Below, piece by piece: positions 55,504-64,000 of a stretch of 64,000 nucleotides of DNA. The DNA comes from UBA940 sp031547885 (lineage in GTDB: Bacteria > Bacteroidota > Bacteroidia > Bacteroidales > Rikenellaceae), in contig JAVBRO010000009.1 of NCBI GenBank assembly GCA_031547885.1, positions 186,001 to 250,000 of the forward strand. Reading direction: 5' to 3'. Every line of letters starts with the position of its first letter. Positions within the stretch are counted from its first letter, which is position 1. The notes below the pieces were generated by a model. It had not been told where the DNA came from and did no database searches. It saw nothing but the letters and a program-made list of their open reading frames with translations. Both the position numbers and the translations under genes were made by a program.

Positions 55504-56074
55504 GCCTCAAAATTTTATGTTGTTCTTAATACGTTCTCTTTCGCCGCTGTCCGCGCAGGCATACTTCTTCCCCGGCCCGAAACAGTTCGTGTTTCGGGAT
55601 TTTCGGTAAATCCGAAAATCTTCGGGGTGTTGTAGTATTGGCGGAAACGCCGGCGTTTACACTAAGCTGTGGTGATCACCTGCTTCGTGAGGGTATAAAA
55701 ACAAATTGCGTGCAAAATTTAGCTGGGATGCGAAAATTTGTCCGAAAATGTTATTTTTCGATCCGATAACGGTATAAAAGCCAGTTAAATAAGCGACAAC
55801 CAAAAAAGTGGGATACGGAGCGGCATTTAGCCGCGACAGGGCCCTCCCATATTCAGGGGAGGGCGGTGGGTGGGGTGATAACACAGCAGGGGGCTTAGCC
55901 CTTTTTTTTACGGAAGTTACTTCCGTAAAAAAAAGGGCAGCAGTTTGACCTGCTGCCCGCCGACACAAAACAATCAGACCCGGCCCGCCTGAACGGGCAG
56001 GCCTGAATTACAAAGATACAAATTAATTTATAAAATCTGTATCGGCAGGAAGACGGGTCTATACGGCCTCCGCC
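55504..56074. other. Intergenic region with several palindromes, no gene
   Basis: Contains CGAAACA...TGTTTCG near 55580, a CCCTCC/GGAGGG hairpin near 55846-55863, a long palindrome with arms TTTTTTTACGGAAGT and ACTTCCGTAAAAAAAA near 55907-55938, and GGCAGCAG/CTGCTGCC near 55936-55958. A minus-strand frame over this region has odd composition and is not accepted. Confidence 0.5.
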
Positions 56075-56105
56075 TTTGGAAAATGTATAAAAAAATTTAC
56101 CTTTG
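56075..56105 (+). promoter_or_regulatory. tig promoter
   Basis: TTTG (56075-56078), 19 bases, TACCTTTG (56098-56105). Exact consensus; leader of about 30 bases to the ATG at 56143. Confidence 0.85.
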
Positions 56106-56142
56106 TCGCCTATTTTTCTGGATAGAATTAAACCACGATCAT

Positions 56143-57468
56143 ATGAATATTACAACCGAAGAGAGGCCGGGCGGGACTATGGTCCTGAGGGCCGCGGTAT
56201 CGGAAGCCGATTACGGCCCCGAAGTCGACAAAAGCCTGCGCGAATACCGCCGCAAGGCCAATATCCCGGGCTTCCGTCCCGGAATGGTGCCCATGGGCAT
56301 CATCAACAAGATGTACCGCAAGGGCGCGATAGCCGAACAGGCCTACCGCAAAGCCAGCGAAGCAACGTTCAACTACCTGGAAGAGAATAAGATCGACTTC
56401 ATGGGCGATATGCTCCCGGCCGACGACCAGGGCGACATGGACTTCGAGAACAACACCGAACACGAATTCGTTTTCGAGATAGGCGTCGCGCCGAAAGTAG
56501 ACATCAAACTGGGTGATTCCGACAAGGTGGCTTATTATAAAATAAAGGTAGCCAAGGATATGCGCGACAGCTACCGCTCGAACTTCGTGCGCCGTTTCGG
56601 CCGTCTCGAAGATGTCGAAAAGGTCACGGGCGACGAAGCTCTCGAAGTTTCGCTCGACAACGGCGAGATCCATGCCGACGACGCTTACATCGGGCTGGTG
56701 TCGATGAGTGAAGAGGAACGCAAGCAGTTCAAGGGCAAAAAGGTGGGCGACTCTATGATCGTCAATGTGAAAGAGATCTACAAAAATCCCTCGCAGTTGG
56801 CCTCGACTCTCGGTGTGAAGGCCGAAGAGTTGGACGCGATCAATCCCGAATTCACCGCAACTGTAACCAAGATACGCAGGTTCGTAGAACCGGCCATGGA
56901 TGCGGAGTTCTTCCAGGCGGCTTTCCCCGCAGGCGACATTGCCGACGAAGCCGCGTTCAATAAATTCATAGACGCGCAGATCGAAGCCGACCTCGGCCGC
57001 GAGAGCGACTACCTCTTCTCGATCCAGTTGAAGGACTACCTGCTCGGCAAGGCGGCGTTGCAGCTGCCCGAAGAGTTCCTCAAAAAGTGGCTTTACGCCG
57101 TCAACGAGGGCAAGTTCACAATGGACGAGATCGAAAAGGATTTCCCGGCGTTCCTGCGTATGATGGCGTGGAACCTTGTGCAGAAGCATTTCACAGAGGC
57201 CCTTGAACTTTCAGTCACCCAGGAGGATATGCTTGCCGAAGCCAAGACGATCGCCCAGATGCAGTTCGCGCAGTACGGCATGAGCCAGGTGCCCGACGAC
57301 ACCCTGACGGGTTACGCCAAAAGCATCCTCGGGAACAAGGAGGAGGCGCAGAGGATCTACGACCGTATCCGCGAGAACAAGGTGATCGAAGCCGTGAAGC
57401 CGTTGGTGAAAGTCACCGAAAAGAGTGTTTCGGTCGAAGAATTTCAGAAACTGGCTGCCGAAGCGTAG
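56143..57468 (+). CDS. tig: Trigger factor
   Basis: 441 residues. Ribosome-bound chaperone. The N-terminal ribosome-binding domain has the signature GFRPGMVPMGII in place of the common GFRxGKxP. A central PPIase-like part is shortened and a long C-terminal helical arm follows. The frame opens at 56083, but MNITTEERP at 56143 is the normal start. It is followed by clpP and clpX, the usual tig-clpP-clpX order. Confidence 0.93.
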   Translation: MNITTEERPGGTMVLRAAVSEADYGPEVDKSLREYRRKANIPGFRPGMVPMGIINKMYRKGAIAEQAYRKASEATFNYLEENKIDFMGDMLPADDQGDMDFENNTEHEFVFEIGVAPKVDIKLGDSDKVAYYKIKVAKDMRDSYRSNFVRRFGRLEDVEKVTGDEALEVSLDNGEIHADDAYIGLVSMSEEERKQFKGKKVGDSMIVNVKEIYKNPSQLASTLGVKAEELDAINPEFTATVTKIRRFVEPAMDAEFFQAAFPAGDIADEAAFNKFIDAQIEADLGRESDYLFSIQLKDYLLGKAALQLPEEFLKKWLYAVNEGKFTMDEIEKDFPAFLRMMAWNLVQKHFTEALELSVTQEDMLAEAKTIAQMQFAQYGMSQVPDDTLTGYAKSILGNKEEAQRIYDRIRENKVIEAVKPLVKVTEKSVSVEEFQKLAAEA

Positions 57469-57488
57469 GTAGGCGCAAAATATTGTGG

Positions 57489-57524
57489 GACGGGACGGTT
57501 TTCGCCGCCCCGTTTCCTTTTTTA
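57489..57524 (+). terminator. Probable terminator of tig
   Basis: ACGGGaCGG pairs with CCGcCCCGT around a TTTTCG loop, followed by TTTCCTTTTTT. One mismatch in the stem. Confidence 0.65.
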
Positions 57525-57537
57525 TGCTAAATCTGAT

Positions 57538-57545
57538 TATCTTTG
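57538..57545 (+). promoter_or_regulatory. clpP -7 box
   Basis: TATCTTTG, 87 bases before the clpP ATG, right after the tig terminator. No good -33 is seen. Confidence 0.5.
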
Positions 57546-57632
57546 TAAGTTACCACGCATGTGGCAATAAACTTGCTGGTTTTATTGTTTGTATATAACT
57601 GAAAAACAATAAAAACAAAGAAAGGGAATCCT

Positions 57633-58304
57633 ATGAAAAAGACTGAATTTGAAAAATACGCGACCGGACACCTGGGCATCAGCAGCCTCAAACTCCATGA
57701 CTTCCGCTCGCAGATGGAGGGCTACGTTTCGCCCACAATCATCGAGGAGCGCCAGATGAACGTGGCCGCGATGGACGTATTTTCGCGACTGATGATGGAC
57801 CGCATCATCTTCCTGGGCGCACCCATCTACGATGACGTCGCCAACATCATCCAGGCGCAGCTGCTCTTCCTCGAATCGGCCGACGCCGACAAGGATATAC
57901 AGATATATATCAACTCGCCGGGCGGATCGGTCTCGGCCGGACTCGGCATCTACGACACCATGCAGTTGGTGGCCCCCGACGTCGCGACGATCTGCACGGG
58001 ACTCGCCGCAAGCATGGGCGCGATCCTGCTGACCGCCGGCGAAAAAGGCAAACGCTCGGCACTCCCGCACTCCCGCATCATGATCCACCAGCCCCTCGGC
58101 GGCGCCCAGGGACAGGCTTCCGACATCGAGATCACGGCACGCGAGATCCTGCGCACACGCAAGGAACTCTACGAAATACTGGCCCTGCACTCCGGACAGA
58201 AGGTCTCGAAGATCGAAAAAGATTCCGACCGCGACTACTGGATGAGCTCCGCCGAAGCAAAAGCCTACGGCCTTATCGACGAAGTGCTCGCCAAACGTAA
58301 ATAA
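57633..58304 (+). CDS. clpP: ATP-dependent Clp protease proteolytic subunit
   Basis: 223 residues. Serine protease chamber used with ClpX. Catalytic Ser in GLAASMGAILL, His in LPHSRIMIHQP, Asp in SDRDYWM. The N-terminal extension of about 25 residues is common in Bacteroidota. Confidence 0.97.
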   Translation: MKKTEFEKYATGHLGISSLKLHDFRSQMEGYVSPTIIEERQMNVAAMDVFSRLMMDRIIFLGAPIYDDVANIIQAQLLFLESADADKDIQIYINSPGGSVSAGLGIYDTMQLVAPDVATICTGLAASMGAILLTAGEKGKRSALPHSRIMIHQPLGGAQGQASDIEITAREILRTRKELYEILALHSGQKVSKIEKDSDRDYWMSSAEAKAYGLIDEVLAKRK

Positions 58305-58311
58305 AAAACAG

Positions 58312-58424
58312 AGTTATGAGTCATGAGTTATGAGTCATGAGTCGAAGGTGCGGCTCCGCCGCGATTTATATAAAATGTGCGCAGCACACCTTCATTCGTA
58401 ATTCGTAATTCGTAATTCGTAATT
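58312..58424. repeat. Heptamer arrays flanking two short hairpins (clpP-clpX gap)
   Basis: agttatg/agtcatg array (58312-58343), then GAAGGTG paired with CACCTTC enclosing GCGG/CCGC and TGTGC/GCACA hairpins, then four attcgta units (58393-58424). Same plan as 15527-15706. Confidence 0.8.
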
Positions 58425-58437
58425 TATCACTCAAAAG

Positions 58438-59712
58438 ATGGCAAAGAAACCAGGTAGAAATGAAGGTTCGGGCGAAGTTTGTTCGTTCTGCGGATCGCCG
58501 AGGGAAGAGGTCGACATGCTCTTTTCGGGGAGCGGCAACGCCCACATCTGCAACCAGTGCATAGAGTACGGCTACGGGATCCTCAACGAGGAAGCGGCCG
58601 CGCAGAAGAAATACAAGGCCGCCGATTTCACGCCGCTGTCGGAGCTTCCGAAGCCTGCGCAGATCAAGGCGATGCTCGATGAGTACGTCATCGGGCAGGA
58701 TGAGGCCAAGCGCTATATCTCCGTGGCGGTCTACAACCACTACAAGCGCCTGCACCACAAGGCCGATGCCGACCAGGTCGAGATCGATAAGTCGAATATC
58801 GTGATGGTTGGTCCGACCGGCACGGGCAAGACTTTGTTGGCCAGGACTATCGCGCGTCTGCTGAAAGTGCCTTTTTCGATAGTCGACGCGACGGTGCTGA
58901 CCGAGGCCGGATACGTTGGCGAGGATGTCGAGAGCATCCTGTCGCGCCTGCTGCAGGCCGCAGATTACGATATCGAGGCGGCGCAAAGGGGCATCGTTTT
59001 CATCGACGAGATCGACAAGATAGCACGTAAGAGCGACAACCCGTCGATCACGCGCGACGTTTCGGGCGAGGGGGTGCAGCAGGCCCTGCTGAAGATACTC
59101 GAGGGGACGGTCGTGAACGTTCCACCGCAGGGTGGCCGCAAGCATCCCGACCAGAAGTTCACGCAGGTCGACACGACGAATATCCTGTTCATCTGCGGCG
59201 GCGCGTTCGACGGCATCGAGAAGGTGATAGCACGCCGCCTGAACACCCGCGCCATAGGCTACGGCAAGGGCAACGGCGGCAGGATCGACAAGGACAACCT
59301 GCTGCAGTACGTGATGCCGCAGGATATCAAGAGCTTCGGTCTGATACCGGAACTCGTCGGGCGCCTGCCGGTGCTTACGTATATGCGTCCGCTGGACAAG
59401 GCGGCGCTCCGCTCGATACTCACCGAGCCAAAGAACGCCATCGTGAAGCAGTACGAAAGCCTCTTTTCGATGGACGGCGTGAAGCTGTCGTTCGACGACG
59501 ACGTGCTGGACTACATCGTCGAAAAGGCGGTGGAGTACAAGCTCGGTGCACGCGGACTGCGTTCGATTTGCGAGACCATCATGATGGAGGCGATGTTCGA
59601 ACTGCCGGGCGACACGACGCGCAAAAAGTTCCGCGTGACGCTGCCTTTCGCACAGAAACAGCTCGAGAACAGCGACTTCGCGCTTATCCGCAACGCTCTG
59701 AAAGCCAGTTGA
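58438..59712 (+). CDS. clpX: ClpX ATPase subunit
   Basis: 424 residues. Unfoldase for ClpP. An N-terminal zinc-binding domain with CSFCG and CNQC, Walker A GPTGTGKT, Walker B VFIDEIDKI and the sensor regions near GARGLRS. The IGF-type loop that docks to ClpP is present as IGYGKG-adjacent sequence, not clearly readable as IGF by eye. Confidence 0.97.
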   Translation: MAKKPGRNEGSGEVCSFCGSPREEVDMLFSGSGNAHICNQCIEYGYGILNEEAAAQKKYKAADFTPLSELPKPAQIKAMLDEYVIGQDEAKRYISVAVYNHYKRLHHKADADQVEIDKSNIVMVGPTGTGKTLLARTIARLLKVPFSIVDATVLTEAGYVGEDVESILSRLLQAADYDIEAAQRGIVFIDEIDKIARKSDNPSITRDVSGEGVQQALLKILEGTVVNVPPQGGRKHPDQKFTQVDTTNILFICGGAFDGIEKVIARRLNTRAIGYGKGNGGRIDKDNLLQYVMPQDIKSFGLIPELVGRLPVLTYMRPLDKAALRSILTEPKNAIVKQYESLFSMDGVKLSFDDDVLDYIVEKAVEYKLGARGLRSICETIMMEAMFELPGDTTRKKFRVTLPFAQKQLENSDFALIRNALKAS

Positions 59713-59723
59713 TAGTGACTCGC

Positions 59724-60056
59724 ATGGATGTGAATAAGAATAAAAAACTCAGCCTGAAAGAAACTGATATAAAGGAATTGGTTTCCAATTTGGGTTATTG
59801 TATGGCGACAGATAAAATCACTGTTGAAGGCTTAGACATCGGATATATGTACAAAGAGGCGCCGGAAGATGTGAATGACAGCGGATGGCGTTTTTTTTCA
59901 GGTATAGAAACACAGGAATATATTGATAATCCTGACAATATAGGAATTTACGATGTAAACACGATTGCTAATTATGATTGTGCTATTATCCCATATTTGA
60001 ACAAACAAACAGGTGCGGAATTAAATAGAATAGAAGGCACTGATGATTTTGAATAA
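59724..60056 (+). CDS. DUF2185 (Imm33-like) protein
   Basis: 110 residues. GYCMATDKITVEGLDIGYMY, then SGWRFFSGIETQEYIDNP and DVNTIANYDCAIIPYL are typical of DUF2185, a family that includes immunity proteins for polymorphic toxins. No toxin gene is near. Base use is AT-rich compared with clpX and tkt. The start at 59724 lies just after clpX. Function as an orphan immunity gene is an inference. Confidence 0.85.
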   Translation: MDVNKNKKLSLKETDIKELVSNLGYCMATDKITVEGLDIGYMYKEAPEDVNDSGWRFFSGIETQEYIDNPDNIGIYDVNTIANYDCAIIPYLNKQTGAELNRIEGTDDFE

Positions 60057-60150
60057 TATGCCCGTTTGCAATGACGTTTGCGTTATTCTTCTTCGTAATT
60101 TTTAATTTGTAATTATTCATATTAACCAGCATCCCCGCTTTAAGTCTATT

Positions 60151-62172
60151 ATGGAAAACAAAACTTTGAAAGCCGCAGACAACATCCGCATCCTGGCGCT
60201 CTCGATGGTCGAAAAGGCCAAATCGGGACACCCCGGAGGCGCGATGGGCGGAGCCGATTTCATCAACGTCCTCTACACCGGGTTCCTGCGCTACAATCCC
60301 GACGACACGGCGTGGCCGTTCCGCGACCGTTTCTTCCTCGATCCCGGACACATGTCACCGATGCTCTACGCGACGTTGGCGCTGGCCGGGTATTATTCGA
60401 TGGAGGACCTCGCGGATTTCCGCCAGTGGGGCAGCCATACCCCCGGACACCCGGAACGCGACCCGGTGCACATGGTCGAGAACACTTCCGGACCGCTCGG
60501 ACAGGGTCACGCGATGGCTTTGGGTGCGGCTATGGCCGAACGCTTTATGGCCGCCCGATTCGGCGAATGGATGGCGCACAAGACCTATGCCTACATCTCG
60601 GACGGAGGTATCCAGGAGGAGGTTTCTCAGGGGGTGGGCCGTATCGCGGGACATCTGGGCCTTTCGAATTTCATAATGTACTACGATGCCAACAACGTCC
60701 AGCTCTCGACGACGGTCGATTTCGTCGACACCGAGGACGTGGCGATGAAATACCGCGCATGGAACTGGAACGTCCTGACGGTCGACGGATGCGATGCCGC
60801 ACAGATCCGCGGGGCGCTCGCGAAAGCCAATGCCGAAACCGAAAAACCAACCCTCATCATCGGCAAGACCGTTATGGGCAAGGGCGCCGTCGGCAAGGAG
60901 GGCGAAAGTTTCGAACATAAGGTTTCGACACACGGCCAGCCTCTTTCGGCCGCCGGAGCAAGTGTCGAAGGCACGATAAAGAATCTCGGCGGCGATCCGG
61001 CGAAACCGTTCACGGTGTTCCCGGAAGCTAAAGAGCTATACGATGCGCGCCGCGAGGAGTTGCGCAGACAATACGCGGAACGGAAAGCCGCCGAAGACCT
61101 ATGGCGTCTGGCGAACCCCGCGCTTTCGGCCAAGCTCGACATGTTCCTCTCGGGCGCACTTCCCGAAATAGATTATGACGCGATCGATCCGGGTGCCAAT
61201 TCGGCCACGCGCAACGCCTCGGCGACCGTGCTGGGCGTCTTCGGCGACAAGATCGAAAATATGATAGTGGCCTCGGCCGACCTGTCGAACAGCGACAAGA
61301 CCGACGGCTTCCTCAAGAAAACCAAAGCGTTCACCAAGGGCGATTTCAACGGAAAATTTTTCCAGGCGGGTGTGAGCGAATTCACCATGGCCTGCGTGAT
61401 GAACGGCATGGCGCTGCACGGCGGGGTAATCCCGGTGTGCGGAACATTCTTCGTCTTTTCCGATTATATGAAGCCTGCCGTGCGCATAGCAGCCCTGCAG
61501 CGTCTGCACGTGGTGTATGTCTGGACGCATGACTCGTTCCGAGTGGGCGAGGATGGACCCACCCACCAGCCCATCGAACAGGAGGCTCAGATACGCCTGA
61601 TGGAGCAGCTGCGCAATCACAGCGGCGAACGCTCGGCGGTTGTGCTGCGTCCGGCCGACGGAGCGGAGACCGTCGAGGCATGGAAATACGCTGTCGAGGC
61701 CAGCCGTCCCGTTGCTCTGATACTTTCGCGCCAGAATATCAAGGACCTTCCGTCGGATGGATCGCGCCGCGAGGATGCGAAAAAACTTGGCAGAGGCGCT
61801 TATATTGTCGCTGATTGCCAGGGCACTCCCGACGTCGTGATGATCGCCAACGGCTCGGAGGTCGCCACTTTGGTCGAAGGCGCTGAAAAACTGCGTAACG
61901 ACGGTGTGAAACTGCGCATAGTTTCGGCTCCGTCCGAAGGATTGTTCCTCGACCAGACCGAAGAGTACCGCAAAAGCGTCATCCCGTGCGGCGTTCCCCG
62001 TTACGGCATGACCTCGGGCCTGCCCGTGACTCTCCGCGGACTTGTGGGCGACGGGTTCATCCACGGACTCGACCATTTCGGCTATTCGGCCCCTTACACC
62101 GTGCTGGACGAAAAATTCGGCTTCTCGGGCGACAATGTCTGCAAACAGGTAAAGGATCTGTTGAAAAAATAG
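60151..62172 (+). CDS. tkt: Transketolase
   Basis: 673 residues, full length with both the thiamine-binding part and the C-terminal domain in one chain. SGHPGGAMGGADF at the N-terminus, SDGGIQEEVSQG with YYDANNVQLS for the diphosphate and metal, and THDSFRVGEDGPTHQPIEQ in the pyrimidine domain. Works in the pentose phosphate pathway. Confidence 0.97.
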   Translation: MENKTLKAADNIRILALSMVEKAKSGHPGGAMGGADFINVLYTGFLRYNPDDTAWPFRDRFFLDPGHMSPMLYATLALAGYYSMEDLADFRQWGSHTPGHPERDPVHMVENTSGPLGQGHAMALGAAMAERFMAARFGEWMAHKTYAYISDGGIQEEVSQGVGRIAGHLGLSNFIMYYDANNVQLSTTVDFVDTEDVAMKYRAWNWNVLTVDGCDAAQIRGALAKANAETEKPTLIIGKTVMGKGAVGKEGESFEHKVSTHGQPLSAAGASVEGTIKNLGGDPAKPFTVFPEAKELYDARREELRRQYAERKAAEDLWRLANPALSAKLDMFLSGALPEIDYDAIDPGANSATRNASATVLGVFGDKIENMIVASADLSNSDKTDGFLKKTKAFTKGDFNGKFFQAGVSEFTMACVMNGMALHGGVIPVCGTFFVFSDYMKPAVRIAALQRLHVVYVWTHDSFRVGEDGPTHQPIEQEAQIRLMEQLRNHSGERSAVVLRPADGAETVEAWKYAVEASRPVALILSRQNIKDLPSDGSRREDAKKLGRGAYIVADCQGTPDVVMIANGSEVATLVEGAEKLRNDGVKLRIVSAPSEGLFLDQTEEYRKSVIPCGVPRYGMTSGLPVTLRGLVGDGFIHGLDHFGYSAPYTVLDEKFGFSGDNVCKQVKDLLKK

Positions 62173-62190
62173 ATTTTCATAAGCACGCGC

Positions 62191-62222
62191 AAAAACTCCC
62201 GCCCGAAAGCGGGAGTTTTTTT
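62191..62222 (+). terminator. tkt terminator
   Basis: AACTCCCGC pairs with GCGGGAGTT around CCGAAA, then seven T. Confidence 0.92.
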
Positions 62223-62243
62223 ATTGCTGTAACAAAAAATCAT

Positions 62244-62251
62244 TATCTTTG
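62244..62251 (+). promoter_or_regulatory. -7 box of the DUF5009-like gene
   Basis: TATCTTTG, 35 bases before the ATG at 62287; a TTG at 62224 lies 17 bases upstream of it. Confidence 0.5.
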
Positions 62252-62286
62252 GCAACCTTCCCTGAGAAACTAATTCGAACAACTTT

Positions 62287-63405
62287 ATGGAACAACAATC
62301 CAAACGTGTACTTTCGCTGGACGTTTTCCGCGGTATGACCGTGGCGTTCATGATAACCGTCAACAACCAGTGGGGCACGGCTTTCGCACCGCTGAGGCAC
62401 GCCGCGTGGGACGGGTGTACCCCCACCGATCTGGTTTTTCCCTTCTTTCTTTTCATCGTCGGGGTCTCGATGTGGTTCTCCTACCGCAAGCAGAACCACG
62501 AACTGAATAAGGCCACAGTATGGAGGCTTTTCAAACGCGGGGCGCTGATCTTCCTGGTCGGCTTTCTGCTGCATTGGTTCCCATTTTGGGATTTCGGCGC
62601 GGAGACGTGGAAAAACCCGGCTAACCTTCGCATCATGGGAGTCCTGCAGCGTATCGGCGTCGCATTCTTCATCGGAGGGGTGCTTGCCCTGTGGCTGAAG
62701 ACCTACAAAAAGATATTCATCGCCTCGGCCGTGATCCTCGTGGGTTACTGGCTGCTGGTGAACCTGCTCGGCGACGCCACGCGGGAAGGTTTCATAGGTA
62801 ATAAGGTCGATGCGTTCCTGCTCGGCGTCAAACATCTCCACAATCCCGGCGCATCGTTCGATCCGGAAGGGATTTTCAGCACGATTCCCGCGCTTGCGAC
62901 CGTCCTATTGGGATACGCGACGGGAAAATTCGTCGGGGAGAACCGCGCCGACAAGTGGAAAACACTGGGCGGACTCGGCGCCGCGGGTGGTCTGTTGATA
63001 ATCATTGCGCTGATGTTCAATAAGGTGTGCCCCATCAATAAACCGATATGGTCGAGCACTTATGTACTTTACACCGCCGGGCTCGCGATGCAGGTGTGGA
63101 TGCTGCTCCTGTGGTTCTATGACTACAAAGGTAAGACTGCCGGAAAGACGCTCTGGTCTACCTTCGGCACCAACGCCCTGTTCGCCTATGTGCTGGCGTG
63201 GGTGTTCGCCCGGATCACTGCAATGCCTTTTATGCTGCTCACGTGGGATGGCGACAAGATCAACGTCATGAGATGGATGGCGCGCTGGTTCGGAAGCTGG
63301 ACAACCCCCGAGATCGGCACTCTGCTGGCTTCGCTGGTGCTGGTCGGATTCGTCTTCGCCGTCGTCTACCCGCTATACAGGAAGAAAATATTTATCAGGC
63401 TTTGA
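62287..63405 (+). CDS. DUF5009/HGSNAT-like membrane acyltransferase
   Basis: 372 residues with about ten membrane helices. SLDVFRGMTVAFMITVNNQWG (outline) and AAWDGCTPTDLVFPFFLFIVG are the hallmark of the heparan-alpha-glucosaminide N-acetyltransferase-like group. It likely acetylates a sugar across the inner membrane; in bacteria NagX-like proteins belong here. Acceptor unknown. Confidence 0.9.
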   Translation: MEQQSKRVLSLDVFRGMTVAFMITVNNQWGTAFAPLRHAAWDGCTPTDLVFPFFLFIVGVSMWFSYRKQNHELNKATVWRLFKRGALIFLVGFLLHWFPFWDFGAETWKNPANLRIMGVLQRIGVAFFIGGVLALWLKTYKKIFIASAVILVGYWLLVNLLGDATREGFIGNKVDAFLLGVKHLHNPGASFDPEGIFSTIPALATVLLGYATGKFVGENRADKWKTLGGLGAAGGLLIIIALMFNKVCPINKPIWSSTYVLYTAGLAMQVWMLLLWFYDYKGKTAGKTLWSTFGTNALFAYVLAWVFARITAMPFMLLTWDGDKINVMRWMARWFGSWTTPEIGTLLASLVLVGFVFAVVYPLYRKKIFIRL

Positions 63406-63435
63406 CCGGGGGGCGAAAGGCCGCCCGTATATACG

Positions 63436-63474
63436 AAAAAACTCCCGCCTTGCAGAGGCGGGAGTTTTCATTTT
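63436..63474. terminator. Bidirectional terminator
   Basis: CTCCCGCCT pairs with AGGCGGGAG, A-rich on the left and T-rich on the right. It serves the acyltransferase gene and probably the convergent GIN-domain gene. Confidence 0.88.
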
Positions 63475-63490
63475 AAAATGCGCGAGGGAG

Positions 63491-64000
63491 TTATTTCTGT
63501 TCTATGACCGAGCCTCCGGATGCATTCGCATTTTTCTCTTTCGGATCGCCTTTGTAGTAGAACCTGCTGCCTCCCGAAGCGTTCACGTCGAAGGATGTGC
63601 CGACCGTCATTTTTGCGTTGGAGCCGCCCGAAAGATCGGCTTCGACGTCATCGGCCGAGAATCCGTAGTCGCCTCCCCAGTTGAATTCGCTTCCGCCCGA
63701 GCAGTCCAGATCGAACCCGGCTGCGCTTCCGGATGTCCTCATACCGGATCCTCCCGAAAGCACCGCTTCGAGGTTTCCGGCCGTTATGTCGCCTTTCCAT
63801 TGCGATCCGCCCGAGAGCACGATCTTCAGGTCATCGCGGTCGATGCCTTCGGGAAATGTGAGCGAAGAGCCGCCCGAGCCCGAAACACCGGTCAGGGTGA
63901 CAGCCCGTACCTCTGCTTTCAGGGTGGCGTTCCCCTTGATGGATGTGTTCCTACGGACTTTGACGATCAGCGTTTCGCCGCTCGTGTACGTTTCGATGTA
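63491..64000 (-). CDS. GIN (DUF2807) domain protein, C-terminal part
   Basis: The frame is open to the window edge, with at least 169 residues visible and the N-terminus missing. Repeated LSGGS/ASGGS/SGGS turns at intervals of about 20 residues are the parallel beta-helix pattern of GIN-domain proteins. The family is exported; its role is not known. The end of the chain reads ASGGSVIEQK. Confidence 0.9.
   Translation of the reverse strand, partial: YIETYTSGETLIVKVRRNTSIKGNATLKAEVRAVTLTGVSGSGGSSLTFPEGIDRDDLKIVLSGGSQWKGDITAGNLEAVLSGGSGMRTSGSAAGFDLDCSGGSEFNWGGDYGFSADDVEADLSGGSNAKMTVGTSFDVNASGGSRFYYKGDPKEKNANASGGSVIEQK

Noticed and set aside
55657..55968. 103-residue minus-strand frame in the intergenic region before tig
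   Set aside because: Runs through palindromes, no domain, contains the PPPSPEYG string typical of translated repeats.

Overview
The window is a piece of a Bacteroidota chromosome, most like Alistipes or another member of the Rikenellaceae. The grounds are the promoter type (TTTG, 19 bases, TAnnTTTG), families typical of the phylum (DUF4834, DUF4492, S46 peptidase, GH106, GIN domain, DUF1003, LAB_N), a MurA with Asp in place of the catalytic Cys, and a GC-rich coding style. Placement at genus level is an inference. Nearly all genes are housekeeping genes. Two short AT-rich genes (4630-5496 and 59724-60056) look like later arrivals.

Layout. 1-5.5 kb: 3' end of der, a DUF819 and a DUF1003 membrane protein, an Omp85-type barrel and a nuclease-like gene. 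5.6-10 kb, minus strand: gapA, an MlaFE-like lipid ABC transporter, DUF4834 and a DoxX-family protein. 10.3-16.7 kb, minus strand: pheS, a TPR protein, an EnvC-like protein, ybeY, sufS and tmk, closely spaced and probably cotranscribed. 16.9-19.7 kb: a TonB-dependent receptor with a small His-containing partner. 19.7-28 kb, plus strand: uvrC, sufB, sufC, sufD and mnmG, ending in two parS-like palindromes. 28-36.5 kb, minus strand: glnS, an S46 dipeptidyl peptidase, nadA and a GH106 lipoprotein. 36.9-41.9 kb: mrp, sppA and murA. 42-45.6 kb: tRNA-Met, cydB, cydA, DUF4492 and a decayed copy of the same tRNA. 45.7-54.5 kb: a GH2 beta-galactosidase, three lipid A/undecaprenyl-sugar genes and tex. 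54.5-56 kb: a structured, gene-poor stretch with two tiny genes. 56-64 kb: tig, clpP, clpX, a DUF2185 gene, tkt, a DUF5009-like acyltransferase and the 3' part of a GIN-domain gene.

The most notable content is between the genes. Six copies of a 313-342 bp multi-hairpin element (9971, 21574, 23441, 29743, 32279, 40213) share one architecture. Their stems differ in sequence between copies but stay paired through compensatory changes. The central cruciform lies in one orientation in three copies and in the opposite orientation in the other three, so it appears to be an invertible module. No family name for it is known to me. Other signals are a perfect 46-bp palindrome centred on a parS-like core, direct tRNA-Met repeats bracketing the cyd operon, several heptanucleotide repeat arrays (one of which encodes a signal peptide), and a 97-bp tandem duplication in a structured region near 54.8 kb.

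The Fe-S assembly genes are split: sufBCD lie together (with a repeat element between sufB and sufC), while sufS sits 10 kb away in the tmk operon. Mrp and NadA are likely users of the same Fe-S supply.
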